Shown one piece after another: positions 39,501-49,258 of a DNA stretch of 64,000 nucleotides (positions are counted from its first letter, which is position 1; each line of letters begins with the position of its first letter). A program made the position numbers and the translations under genes. This stretch comes from Struthio camelus (Eukaryota; Chordata; Aves; Struthioniformes; Struthionidae), in the NCBI RefSeq assembly GCF_040807025.1, contig NC_090945.1, forward strand, positions 76,849,088 to 76,913,087. The letters are read 5' to 3'. The notes under the pieces are model-generated. The model had not been told where the DNA came from, did no database searches, and saw only the letters and a program-made list of their open reading frames with translations.

Positions 39501-42500
39501 AACTGGAGTCCAGGCCCTCAGAAGAGAGAAAGAATGTTGTTTTTTCTTTTTGCTTTGGGATTTCAAATGCCATTCCCCCCCCCCCCCGCCCCCATTTTTT
39601 CTTCTGCCTCCAGAACTACAGAACTATGAAAAGCTCAAGAGGGGTTGGCGTAGCCCTTAGAATCCATCAACACTGGGGAGAAAAAGCAGAGGAGGTAGTC
39701 CTGCTGCACATAAGCTTTTTGATCTCTTTCACTAGCTGAGGAGATAGATAGAGAAATCTACCTTTAGGACTTTAACGCCAGTTTGACACAGAACAAGAAA
39801 GAACAAAAACAGTAGATCGTGTAGGAGAGAGAAATCTGCAAAAAGCATATTTTTTCCTCCGATTAAATTAGTTGTGGGATAATTACAGCCTATGTTATAG
39901 GTGACTGCAATCATGTGATAACTAGCAAGAGAACAGAAGAGTAGACTGTGCTGATGTGTAGCCATCCAGATGCATTTGAAATGCCAGGAAAAAAGGGCTT
40001 TCTGCCTCCAACTTGAATGTAGTTCCTTCAATAGAAGAGAACTGCCAGGACACCCAGAGTTAGGCTTTTACAAGTCTGACTTAGATATAATAGTGTGACT
40101 CATTCATTTTGCAGGCCATAATGTTGCTGATTCCAGCTTTCTTGTTAATTGGATGGGCTGCAAACGTGACCATGCTGAGTGTTGGACTGTTGCTGTACTC
40201 TTTTGGTGAGCTATTCAAAGTGCACTGAAATATAAGCAAAAATGTGTTTTCTTCATAGATTTAATCACCCCATTTAAAAGGATCTACTTTAATTTCAAGC
40301 TGTAAGTAACAGAAGTTGACTTTTCTGTTTATAAAACCCGAGAGAAACAATATCTGGTTTTTTGTTTTGTTTTGTTTTGTTTTTTTCTGATGCTGTTTCT
40401 ATCCCAGGAAGCTGCTATGGTGATATTTGGAAGCCTCACCAGTGTTCCTGATGGAGTTCTTGAGCTCTTTTCCACCCTCCCCCCGCCTCCCTCCACCCCC
40501 CCATCAGGCCTAGAAGTAAAATATTAATTAAATAGCCCAGCTTGGAAAAAGAAATGGAAAAAGCATTTCTTTACACCGATATAGTGCCTGCATTATTTCA
40601 TAAACAGGCTGAAGAGAGCTGCATGATCTGAAGGTGAAGGCTGGAGTGCATGTTCAGGCTGGGTGGGAGCGAGGGTACGTGAGTGTTGTCCTGTATCCAA
40701 TGGCACAGCGCTCTGCTGGCCGGACGCTCTTCTGCCCCTTTGCTTCGCAAACTCCCACCTTGAGAAGAGGTTAAAACGCCACCTATTCTTTTCTGAAGAG
40801 TGTAGGTGGTTTTCAGACTTGCCTAAATGTTTACATAAATAATCTGTCAATTTAAACCCTTATTCAGGGAAGCAATTACGATTGAGGTTGGATCCATCTA
40901 TGTTGGGGGGAGTACTGAAGTCCCTATCTATCTGAAGAGTTTTCAGATATTCCCAATACCTCTAACTATTGTTAAGAAGCTTGAAAAGAGGCTGATTACC
41001 AAAGCAGGAGACTTTGCTTTTGGGTAGTAAGCTTTGAATTAATAGTAAATTGTAAAATAACTACAAAATGCATCTATTTAGTAGCTTGCTTGTCTAGGGA
41101 CAGACGTGTGTTTGACAAGTTTCAGCATCTAGATCTTATCTATGGATTAGCTTCCTTCTGAAAGCCCGCTCGAGTGGTGAGCCTGGGGGACGCATTTTGT
41201 CTACCTCTGTGCTTCGAAGTTTGCAGCCTTGTCTTCCTAGGCTCTGTATCTGAGCAGAAGCCACTAGCCCTTCCCTAGGAGCCTCTTTCCTCCCTCTCGC
41301 CCCCTGCCCCAGGTTTAGAGTGCCTGCAGTTAAGGCAACATGTCTATCGTTCCTGCTCTCCAGTTGTCCTTTCCTTCCCAGAAGAGATTCTGCTTTGTAT
41401 GCTTAAAGCACTTCCTTCTTGGCAGAAAAGGTCCCTGTTACAGTAAGGGGACGGTTACTGTTGACAGCTCTTGGCTTTCTGTATTCAAAAATTTTGAAAC
41501 CTCTTCTTGTTGGACTTAACGGTCTCATTTCCCAAGAGGGAATGTAGCTGCCTCCCTCGCCCGCGAGTTCAGTAAAGCCGTATGCGGCAGGGACGCTGCG
41601 GTCCTGTGTGAAGCCATTGCGTGTTTGAAAGATCTCCTTCCCCTGCTTCACTTGACGAGACCACAGCGATCTGGAAAACTACCAGTTAGTGGATCGGACA
41701 GATTGTAACTCTGACCTACCCGCCCCTTTCCCATGGGCTCACAGAACGAGAGAGTCTAATGTGAAACATCTGCTCAGAGCATTCATGGCTCTGTGCTTTC
41801 TGTGCAGGTTGGCTTTGAGGGGGTGTTTTTATTATTGAACTGGATTAAACCTTATGATTCATTGTTGGTACAAAGCCCCAGGGCTCAGCATATTTCTCTG
41901 CAGTAGAAACTAGTTTGGGCTGCGTGTTTTTCGCCAGTGCTCTCGTAACTGTTTTGAGCTTTCTGCTGTTCATTGACAGTCTCTTTTGTGGATTTTTCCA
42001 GCTGCTGCCATTGTTATCCCGTGTTTGTCAGCAGTGGTGTCAGGCTATGGTGAGTGTCTCATTTCTTGTTTTGAGGAGCAGCGCTTGGTTGCATATTATT
42101 GACTTGGCTCAAATACAGAATTGAACTCCAAGAAATTTAGTAATGCATCAACAGGAACTTCTGTGACTTAGGTGCACCTCAGAGCTGAAACGTGTAGCGG
42201 TGGCTCTGGCTGCTGTTTGCCTAAAAGGCCTATCAATCAGCCTCTCCAAATGCCTTAACTAGGAAAGCAGAAACTGTTAAAGGACAACGAACAACTACTC
42301 CACTTACTTCTTATATAAACACAATGCAAGCATACATAACCCTGAAGTGATAAGCATGGTCTGAAGGAGTAAGATTAAAAGCCTAGAAAAGAACCCTTCT
42401 AGTAACTTGTACCGTGTCCTTTTTTTCAGTATAGCCGGTGATTAGTGAGGCTAGATACCCTCGGAATGTGTCATGCTGTGCTATGGGGGGGACAGATCAT

Positions 42501-45474
42501 CGGGCGGGAATGGAAGCTGTCTGTGTCATGCTGGAGGTGCTACAGACCTAAGTCCTACAGCTCATGTACTTGTATCACAGAAGAGAAGTGAGATGGGACT
42601 CGGGGAGGGGGGGTGGGGGGTGGGAAGGCAATATCCCAACCCTGGGAAATCCAGAAGCATCCCTCAAGGAAGAATAGGGAAAAGCAAAATTAATAGTACC
42701 TGTTTCTGAAAACTGGCAGCACTTCATAACAGAAAACAGATCAGTTTGACAGATGATCTATTGATAGTGAACATCAGTATCACGCTTCAATTTTCTGCTG
42801 TGTGATCTGGCTTGTTCCAGTGTGATGAGGAAGCTTGAAGCAACTCTATTTTTGGTTGTGATTTAAAAGATTGTGACCAGTGGGCAAGGAATTAATATCC
42901 GGAGCAAAAAGGTCACCACCAACACTGGGCAGGGAGTGGCCTGATTTCTGTAAAGGAGACAGTAGCCGTCTCTGCCAGCACTAAAATCATTTCTTCCTTA
43001 TCCCTTAGAAAAGACGTGGCTTTGTGGCCCTGGTTGTTAAGTAAAGTTGTAAAGCGCCTTGCCATCTGTGGACAACACAGGTCTCTAGCGTCATTCCATT
43101 ATCAAGGTTACCAGCTTGCTGAAGGGAAAAAACAAGGCTCTTTCTTTCTTTATTACGACCAAAGTGATTTTTACTTGCTTTCTTATATAACTTGCTTTTG
43201 CATTTTAACTATGGGGGGGAGGGGGTTATTTATTTGTATTTATTTTAACTATTAACTATGCTTTTGTATTTCTTGTGCACTTGTACCTTCTCAGCTAATC
43301 TCTGTAAAATTGCTTTAAAAATCCAGAGAGGGAAACATAGCTCTTCTGTAGAGCGCAAAGCTGTTTTTTTGTTGTTGCTGTTTTGTTTTTGTGGTGCGCT
43401 GCAACAGGTTGCTGGTAGACAAGCGCTCTTGACAAGACCTGGTGTTTTCTCAGTGAAGCAAAAAAAGACGTTTTTCTTGGCGGAAGGGAAAAAAGTGTAA
43501 AACAACTTGAGCAGTGACTGTTAAATAGGAAGGAGGGGGAGATGCATGCAGGAAATAAGGCCAAAAGAACACTAAGGCTCCAACAGCTATCGCAATCCCC
43601 TCCTCTTCACGCCCTCTCTGTTCCCCAAACCAACCAAACCCCCAGACTGAGTAATGCCTCTCTGCACAGGTGCTGCCAGCCAGAAAGGAAGAGTCATGGG
43701 AATTCTGAGGAGCCTGGGTGCCCTTGCCAGGGCCATGGGACCCATCCTGTCAGCAACAGGTGAGTGTGCCCTTGTGGGGCGTCCACAGCCTGGGGCAGCT
43801 CCGAGGAAACCGAGACGGGGAAACACATGCTGTGTTTCAGAGCCATAAATCCATCTTTGTGGAGGTGGGCACCCTTGAGAGCTGCATGGAATGGGCCAGG
43901 GCAGCCTGAGGGTCTTGTAAGCTTCAACAAAAGACTCACTGATGAATTAAAGAAAAAAGTACAAGAAGTACAGAAAGTACACAGAAGGTTTTGTCCAACT
44001 CTGTCAGGGTCCAGCAGGAGGATCAAACTGACCAAGCCCAGAATGTAGCTGTGCAGGCAGAGGAGCCTGGCGGGAGACTGCTCCATGCCTGTCCTGGGCT
44101 GGCCCCAGTGCACAGAGGGAGGAGTCGGAGGGTGACCAAGAGCTAGTTCCTTTGCTGAGTTTGTTTTCGCCCGTTTCAGCAAGTCACGAGCCTGCTGTGA
44201 GGGACCACCTCGGCACCGGGGCTGGCTCTCAGCAAGCAAGAGTTGGTGAAACCAGGTCTCCTTTATACCGGTGGCAAACTAGTAACGTTTCCCTGCCCCG
44301 CCCCCCTGATCTCAGCTGCACCCTGAGATAATACAAATTAAGCAAGGACAGCCCATAATGTGTGTTTATTTAAATGAGCGATACATTAAAAAGAACACCT
44401 CTTCTGCATTAAAGTGCCCATATCCCATAAATGAGGTTAAAAAACGTCCGTGCAGTACTACTTATGCTGCTGGAGCTCAGGGCAGTTAGTCTGCAGTGCA
44501 GAGCCTTGCTTAAAGCCAGGTCTAGACTCTGTGGCTAAGCGCAGGTACAGCCTTGGACAGGTCCAGCCACTTCAATAAGAAACCAGCTGCTCAAGTATCA
44601 TAACCTAAAGGGACAGAATAAGAGGGGAAGCAGCTGCACAGCTGTTCAGAGCTTTAGCACTGTCCTAATGTACAGCTTTGAGCAAAGCCAGACCCTAGTT
44701 CCTGACTGGGTTCAGATGCTGACCAGCATCAATAAACAAACGAACGCCCTGTACCTCAGTGAGCGCACCTGGAAACAGCAGACTTCTTTTTGAAAGGAAA
44801 AAAAATGGGTGTCAAGGCAAAATATATATCTTTCTTACTGTAAAAACCACAATGGCAAAACTACCCAGGTGTGCAGCACCTGTACTACCCTTTCCTACCC
44901 ACCTAGGCATTAGATTCCTGTGTTCCAGATCCCAACAATGCGAGCCCTTCAAGAGACGCAGACAGCTTCCACCAGGAGCAGCCATGCAGGGAAGTCGTAG
45001 GAACAAAGAATTTAATAGTTGCCTAGTGGTTAAAGCTGAATGCGTGAAACAAGCAGGTGAATAGGAACCTTCCTCCCCTTGCTATACTGGCAAGAATGGA
45101 AAAAAAAAAATCTTTTTTTAAATAACCATTTTTAGCATGCTGTTTCCTTGGAAGCGAATTGTTACCAGCAAGGCTATTAACCACTGCCTGTGTATGACTT
45201 GTATGCAAGCAAGCAGTTACGGGTGAAGATTCAGTAGTTCCAGCTGTACTGACACCACTATTCTTTGTACCAGTAAGCTGGCAAAAGTGAGCGCTTTGAA
45301 TGTCTGTCTAAATGCATGCAAGGACTAAAATATTATTAAATAACTAAAAATCTCATTTCCTTTTCAGTTTATTGGCTGGCAGGGGCTGAGATCTGCTTCA
45401 CCATCTGTGGCACTTTCTTCCTGATCCCCTTCATTTTACTTGGTTCTGTAAAACAGCAGACAAAGGAGGAGTAA
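21503..45474 (+). CDS. MFSD10: MFSD10, major facilitator superfamily transporter (complete, 12 coding exons)
   Basis: Exons 21503-21673, 23607-23703, 28001-28104, 29133-29291, 30603-30791, 35198-35306, 36282-36393, 37813-37921, 40115-40205, 42002-42049, 43670-43759 and 45368-45474 join to 461 codons plus TAA, close to the roughly 455 of the human protein. Features: TM1 at about residues 24-46; MFS motif A between TM2 and TM3 (D112, G115-R116-R117 in SDCLGRRPV); the drug-antiporter-type motif C GFTLGPMIG at 187-195; and repeated hydrophobic helices to the C terminus. The family (also called TETRAN) is a 12-TM secondary carrier of the DHA type; in mammals it moves some organic anions, and plasma-membrane and inner-nuclear-membrane locations are reported. 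The start has a strong Kozak context (A at -3, G at +4). It is in tandem after NOP14 and convergent with ADD1. Confidence 0.97.
22756..23040 (+). repeat. Imperfect direct repeat, about 170-bp spacing, with telomere-like hexamers
   Basis: Two copies begin near 22771 (gcagcccatgcctccctcac) and 22941 (gtagcccacaccttcctcat), both passing through a cagccccactcc block and ending in CCCTAACCCT-like or CTAACCC-like sequence. Not assigned to a known family. Lies in an MFSD10 intron. Confidence 0.65.
23607..23703 (+). CDS. MFSD10: MFSD10 coding exon 2
   Basis: The acceptor is tttgcag and the donor gtatgg. It encodes DGFYLSLQRGVDWFAVMVGM, then PPERKYNSVLFG. The GVDWFA and YNSVLFGG motifs are strongly conserved in MFSD10. 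Confidence 0.95.
23955..24772 (+). mobile_element. CR1 LINE 3' end, sense, about 0.8 kb
   Basis: Contains the end of the CR1 reverse-transcriptase protein frame as recalled from the family (the stretch encoding GNLVKFNKNKYKVLPRGR-like residues near 24030-24085), then the 3' UTR: caggcttcccagcgagg, cctcatagctgaccct, and a terminal attatcctatgatctt resembling the CR1 3' octamer repeat. It is 5'-truncated with many small lesions, so no functional protein. It sits in the MFSD10 intron between coding exons 2 and 3. Confidence 0.93.
24925..25020 (+). repeat. Possible relic of a tRNA-derived SINE
   Basis: The segment gtgagttcaagtcccgcttt resembles the B-box and flank of ancient tRNA-derived SINEs such as MIR. 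Too short to assign firmly. Confidence 0.3.
26205..26249 (+). repeat. T-run plus C-run pyrimidine tract
   Basis: A T15 run, a short C/T spacer and then 21 consecutive C give 45 nt of uninterrupted pyrimidines in an MFSD10 intron. Confidence 0.95.
26711..26870 (+). repeat. Imperfect direct repeat, about 95-100-bp spacing
   Basis: Two related blocks, gttgtag...ctccagtgctgtctctggcc (from 26714) and gttgtagcc...ttccagtcctttctctggcc (from 26813), each followed by a tctcctg motif. Origin not recognised; MFSD10 intron. Confidence 0.5.
28001..28104 (+). CDS. MFSD10: MFSD10 coding exon 3 (MFS motif A)
   Basis: A 17-nt T tract and taaag lead into the exon and gtatgt follows. It encodes LVGSVFSILQFFSSPLTGAV and SDCLGRRPVILMTV, containing TM2 and the MFS loop signature with its Asp and Gly-Arg-Arg. 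Confidence 0.95.
29133..29291 (+). CDS. MFSD10: MFSD10 coding exon 4
   Basis: Fifty-three codons in phase 0 between cttctgcag and gtgagt. It encodes MGLIASYALWAASRTFGIFL, then RIIGGISKGNVSLSTAIIA and DLHSPKARSKGM, which are near-identical to the mammalian protein. Confidence 0.96.
30603..30791 (+). CDS. MFSD10: MFSD10 coding exon 5 (motif C)
   Basis: Sixty-three codons between cactgcag and gtaaat. It encodes AMIGVAFSLGFTLGPMIGAY (the antiporter motif C helix), a further TM and FLLPETLPKEKR at the start of the central cytoplasmic loop. Confidence 0.96.
33095..33300 (+). repeat. Probable MIR-type SINE relic
   Basis: The order agctgtgact, tgttacttagtctctgagcg, aaatacagtaaatggta, gttactgtgaggat follows the MIR core and 3' part as I recall it. 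Diverged; MFSD10 intron 5. Confidence 0.5.
33538..33579 (+). repeat. (TA)n/(TG)n microsatellite
   Basis: Alternating atatat, tgtgtg and again atatat runs in an MFSD10 intron. Confidence 0.9.
35198..35306 (+). CDS. MFSD10: MFSD10 coding exon 6 (central loop)
   Basis: The acceptor is tgattag and the donor gtaagt. It encodes VSSVTSGFQVAVDLLSPLAL, then FQFSAVSRGRDSPSEK, the loop between the two six-helix halves. Confidence 0.93.
36282..36393 (+). CDS. MFSD10: MFSD10 coding exon 7
   Basis: A long T tract ending tttatag precedes it and gtatag follows. It encodes NLQNLKILGLAYFIYLFLFS, then GLEYTLSFLTHQRFQFS, a conserved TM7 region. Confidence 0.95.
37813..37921 (+). CDS. MFSD10: MFSD10 coding exon 8
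   Basis: The acceptor is cttctag and the donor gtaaaa, weaker than the others and followed at once by repeated AATAAA. It encodes MQQGKMFFFIGITMAVIQGG, then YARRIKPGNEIRAVKR. Confidence 0.95.
40115..40205 (+). CDS. MFSD10: MFSD10 coding exon 9
   Basis: The acceptor is attttgcag and the donor gtgagc. It encodes AIMLLIPAFLLIGWAANVTM and LSVGLLLYSF, two TM segments. Confidence 0.94.
40474..40502 (+). repeat. C-rich tract, G-quadruplex potential on minus strand
   Basis: Several runs of three or more C separated by one to three bases, ending in a C7 run, between MFSD10 exons 9 and 10. Confidence 0.75.
42002..42049 (+). CDS. MFSD10: MFSD10 coding exon 10 (short)
   Basis: A 48-nt exon between tttttccag and gtgagt. 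It encodes AAIVIPCLSAVVSGYG with split codons at both ends, matching the family helix. Confidence 0.93.
42602..42624 (+). repeat. G-rich tract with G-quadruplex pattern
   Basis: Runs of four, seven, six and three G separated by single bases, within the MFSD10 intron between coding exons 10 and 11. Confidence 0.85.
43670..43759 (+). CDS. MFSD10: MFSD10 coding exon 11
   Basis: The acceptor is ctgcacag and the donor gtgagt. It encodes AASQKGRVMGILRSLGALAR, then AMGPILSAT. The RVMGILRSLGALARA motif is characteristic of the family. A 181-codon frame on the opposite strand (43694-44239) is a shadow. Confidence 0.95.
45368..45474 (+). CDS. MFSD10: MFSD10 terminal coding exon
   Basis: The acceptor is ccttttcag. 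It encodes VYWLAGAEICFTICGTFFLI, then a last hydrophobic segment and a short polar tail ending KQQTKEE before TAA at 45472-45474. Confidence 0.95.
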
Positions 45475-46285
45475 AGGGAATTACAGAACAGTTCCTGGTT
45501 TCCAAGGACCTCCAAAAGACTTGATGCTTGTCCCTCTACTCTGCTAACTGAGTTGGAATGAGGCTTTTGATCTTCTGGAAGGCCATATTCAATGGCCACT
45601 TGCACCATCAACATGTTCAGCTTGCTTTCTTACAGCTTGCCACAAGCAGTTCAGTTTACCACAGGCTCCCAATTGGCTTGGCTAGTTTTGGAAATAGAAA
45701 AAAATATATGCTGCAGTTGTTGAGTAAAGCATTAAGATCGGCACCCGAGGCTAGGCAAGCTGCACCTTCCAGTACTGCAAGACTGTGCTGCACGACATAC
45801 CCCAGTTACAATTTCCTGTCAGCTGCAGGGGCTTCAGCTGCTGCTTAAAAGTAAACTGCAGCATACACAGTGCTTGTCTTTCCTTGTCTCCGTCCCATTA
45901 GCAAGAGCCAGACCAAAAGCAAAAGCACTGCCCAACGCCTCCACGCAGAGGGCTCGTCTGTCTGTTTTAAATAGCAGCGAACAGATACACCAAACCTCTG
46001 AACAGTGAGGGGAAGTTTCTGTGCAACAGTCATGAGATTTGCACAAACTCTTAAGTGGAGCAGGTAAAAGCTTTACTCAACTGCCTTAAACCATGACAAT
46101 CAAAAACAAAAGAAACATACTCCAGGCTTCCTGAGCCTGACTGATATTCTGTCACAGGTGGACTGTTTTTAGTATACAAATAAACTTTGAGCTGTTTTAC
46201 GTTCCTAACACTGTATAGTATTTTTTGATGATCAAGCACTTTTTTTTTTTTTTTAATGTTACAAATAAACTGTTGCATTGTATAG
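45475..46285 (+). terminator. MFSD10: MFSD10 3' UTR with two poly(A) signals
   Basis: AATAAA occurs at 46179-46184 and 46264-46269. The second is followed by a T/G-rich stretch suited to cleavage near 46285. The UTR end is inferred. Confidence 0.6.
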
Positions 46286-46588
46286 TGGCCTGTCAGTTAA
46301 CTGCAGGTAAGATAATACATCACTCTAAAAAGATGATCTCTGTTTGGATAACTCAACGTTAGGTGCTGAAAGTGCCCTAGAAGGAGCCAACCAACAACTG
46401 TAATGGTGCTGAAATGGATTTCAGAAGGTTGCTCAGCAAAGGTAGCAAGCTGGGATGGGGTAAAGACCTCAGTGGGTGGTGACTGCTCACTCCTTCAGTT
46501 AAAGCTCAACTGCTTCTGCTTTTTAATGCCTGGCTTCTGCCTATTGCTCAGGTGGGATGCCCTAGGAAGAAAACCCAACAATGACCAA
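46286..46588. other. Gap between convergent MFSD10 and ADD1 3' ends
   Basis: Roughly 300 bases separate the inferred poly(A) sites of the two genes. Nothing else is seen here. Confidence 0.5.
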
Positions 46589-46753
46589 TTTATTTTACTT
46601 ATTTAGCAAGACTACATGGAATCAATCACTAATCAATCACTATATTATCATTAAAAAAATAGATCTAATTCAAAGTCCAGGGCTACAGCTGTAGAATAAA
46701 ACTGTACATGAGTTTTGAAAGTAGGGGGAAAAAAAAGACCTTTTTTAAAGAGT

Positions 46754-48905
46754 TTTATTTGTGAGTAGAACTTAATGATACAAGAAAGAAAGAAAAATAC
46801 AGGACTTGATTTTGCCCCAAAGTGTGTAACCATACCATACATAACTACATTTTTAATTCTTTGTATTACAATATGAAAGAACAAACTACAAAATTAGAAA
46901 TTAAAAATCATTGCATATGTGGTCAAGATAAATGGGAGGACTCCATTAATGAACTGAAACATATAGCAATTAGTAATTTAATTACGACCTTGGCAATAAA
47001 ACACAATTTAGCAAAATAAGTATTGTATGCTTCCTAGTGTACAGAGGACATACAAGGTTAAAGTACAAGCTCAAAGCCATTAGTGCCATGCAGTCCTTAC
47101 TAAACATTACTGTTTAGGGGTCTCTCTTACACAGTGGTTTAACTGCTGCTTCTAGTTCCACCCTACCTCTACCCATTCCAAAATAGGTGAAGTTCTCAGG
47201 GTATTAATTACTACCTCTAAACCTCTCTTCTCATTTGAAGCCTTACAGCTCTAAATTGTCATTTCAGCTCTTTCCCCTTCCCTGTCTGAAACCTGTCCAA
47301 GGTATCAATACGCCTGAGGCCTAATGTAGGCCTTCCAAATCTATCCGACTGCTGAACCCTTCTGTTATTTGATGCTTTCCACTGCGTGAATTGTAAGGCA
47401 TTAGTTTTCTGCTGTTTTACCAGTTGCAATGTTTAATATTGTCCTAAAAGGTTACATCCATATTCTGTTTTGTTACAGACCCTTATTGTGAGTCAAAAGT
47501 GTTTCCTTCTCCCATACAGGAATTTTTAATGTTTTCTGCTGTTACAACCAGAAATGCATAATACTTGAAATCTGAAATGGTAAACAACCTTGTCCACTGT
47601 TGGCTGGGATGAATCATTTATGGTTTCTGGAGAATCCTTGCAGGCTTTACCTATCTGATCTTGAAACTACTTTTATGATTAGTGATAGATAAAAGCATGG
47701 CAGTAACTGGAAAATGGCCAATTCAGTGGTGTAAGGGATTTTCTTTTCCATACTACATGTTAAACAAACACATACTTACAGCAAACTCTGGAAATACATC
47801 TTTAAGGTTAGTTGGGATTTTAATACCTCACTGCTAGCAACAAAAAATCAAGAAATACCAGTTTTTGTAAGTAAGTGAAAATAATTCATTTGTAAAAAGT
47901 GTTAAATATCCAGTGGAATACATTTAAACTTTTATCATGAGAAGGAATGAACGCAAAAGGCTGCAAAGAGGTTTTATATGCAACAGGTTTGCATATGTAC
48001 CCAAGGGATTTTTAAGAAAAGGGTGAAAGCCAGGCTAAGGCCCCAAGGCAACTGCCCCTGCTTTACCTCACCAACTGAAAAACTTCTGAAATACTTTAAT
48101 ACAGTTACTTTTTTTAACAGCCAAATTAACTTGTGACCGATTTTTAGGGCGGCAAGGTCATAAGACAGATTTCCCTTAAACTGCATTTACTAGAAAAAAA
48201 AAAAACTGGGCTCTTCAATGCACAATATGAGCAGAACACACCATCGCTATCAGTCCTCCTAGACAAAGTTAATTTCAAGTGCCAGCTACAACATAAAGTG
48301 AAAAAACACTTTCATTTTTTTTTTTTTACAATAGTCAGATAGGGGGGGAAAAGAGAGGAAGGTGCAGTATGGATAGTCTCAAAGCTTTACTATAACATGA
48401 TCTGTAAGCACAAGATTGCAGAAGCTTACATCTCTCACTTCAAGAATACACTCCCTGAAAATACCATTGCAAAAGCATCCTCTCTGAAATTCAATATTTA
48501 AAAAGAAACTTACTTGTGACTGACAAAACATTGCAGAAGACCACTTCTTGCAGTAAGCAATTTGTGTTGTATTTTTAATTGTGAATACATTTTTATTCTT
48601 ACGTAAAGCAGTGTGGGATTTAAATTAAAAATAGTGATTCAGTGCCTTCCACATGGAAATCATTTACGTTCGTTTACAAATTAGGGATCAGATCAGTGGT
48701 AGCTGCTGAAAACACAGGATTAGCACCTTTTTGCACATTGATTTCTGGTTATAATCTTAAACAATCAAGCCATAACTTGAGGGGCTGGTTGGATTACTTG
48801 TTGCATTCATTTACATAATAAGACAAAACACTCAGTACAATCTGGTACATTCTAGTGGTTAATGAATTTTAAAATATGACAGTGTTTCTGCAGTGTGTTT
48901 GGCCT
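46754..48905 (-). terminator. ADD1: ADD1 3' UTR, about 2.1 kb
   Basis: A minus-strand AATAAA lies at 46754-46759 (read as tttatt on the plus strand) and another at 46589-46594. AT-rich with several A/T homopolymers and no further coding signal. The end is inferred. Confidence 0.5.
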
Positions 48906-49258
48906 TTAGGAGTCACTCTTCTTTTTGTTCTTCTTCAGGAAGGAAGGAGTGCGAAACTTCTTTTTCTTTTTCGATGGGGACTTTCCTGGAGATTCATCAC
49001 TACCTGCATCAGCTGCTGTTCCTTCCTCAGTTGTTGGCGTTACTGGCTCTTCAGTGGGTTGAGACTGGGGTTCTTTATTTTCCACTGCAGGTGATTCAGT
49101 TTGGCTTTTGGGCAGATCTTCATCACATCTCCCTTCCTCCTTTCCCAAGGGAGGGAAGCTGAGTGCTTCTGAAGGCTCATCAGGGGTGAGATCTGGGAGG
49201 GTTTGCTTGAAAGTTGCAGCATCACTGTCATCTTTGTAAGACCGGTCCTGCTGTGTCT
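48906..49258 (-). CDS. ADD1: ADD1 terminal coding exon (MARCKS-related domain)
   Basis: The acceptor is atccattag. It encodes ETQQDRSYKDDSDAATFKQT, LPDLTPDEPSEAL, a Glu/Pro/Thr-rich linker and the basic end KSPSKKKKKFRTPSFLKKNK then KKSDS before TAA. The linker is diverged from mammals, whereas the DDSDAATFK and basic blocks are conserved. Confidence 0.97.

Noticed and set aside
43694-44239. 181-codon minus-strand frame overlapping MFSD10 exon 11
   Set aside because: Shadow of a real exon plus neighbouring intron; no similarity recognised.
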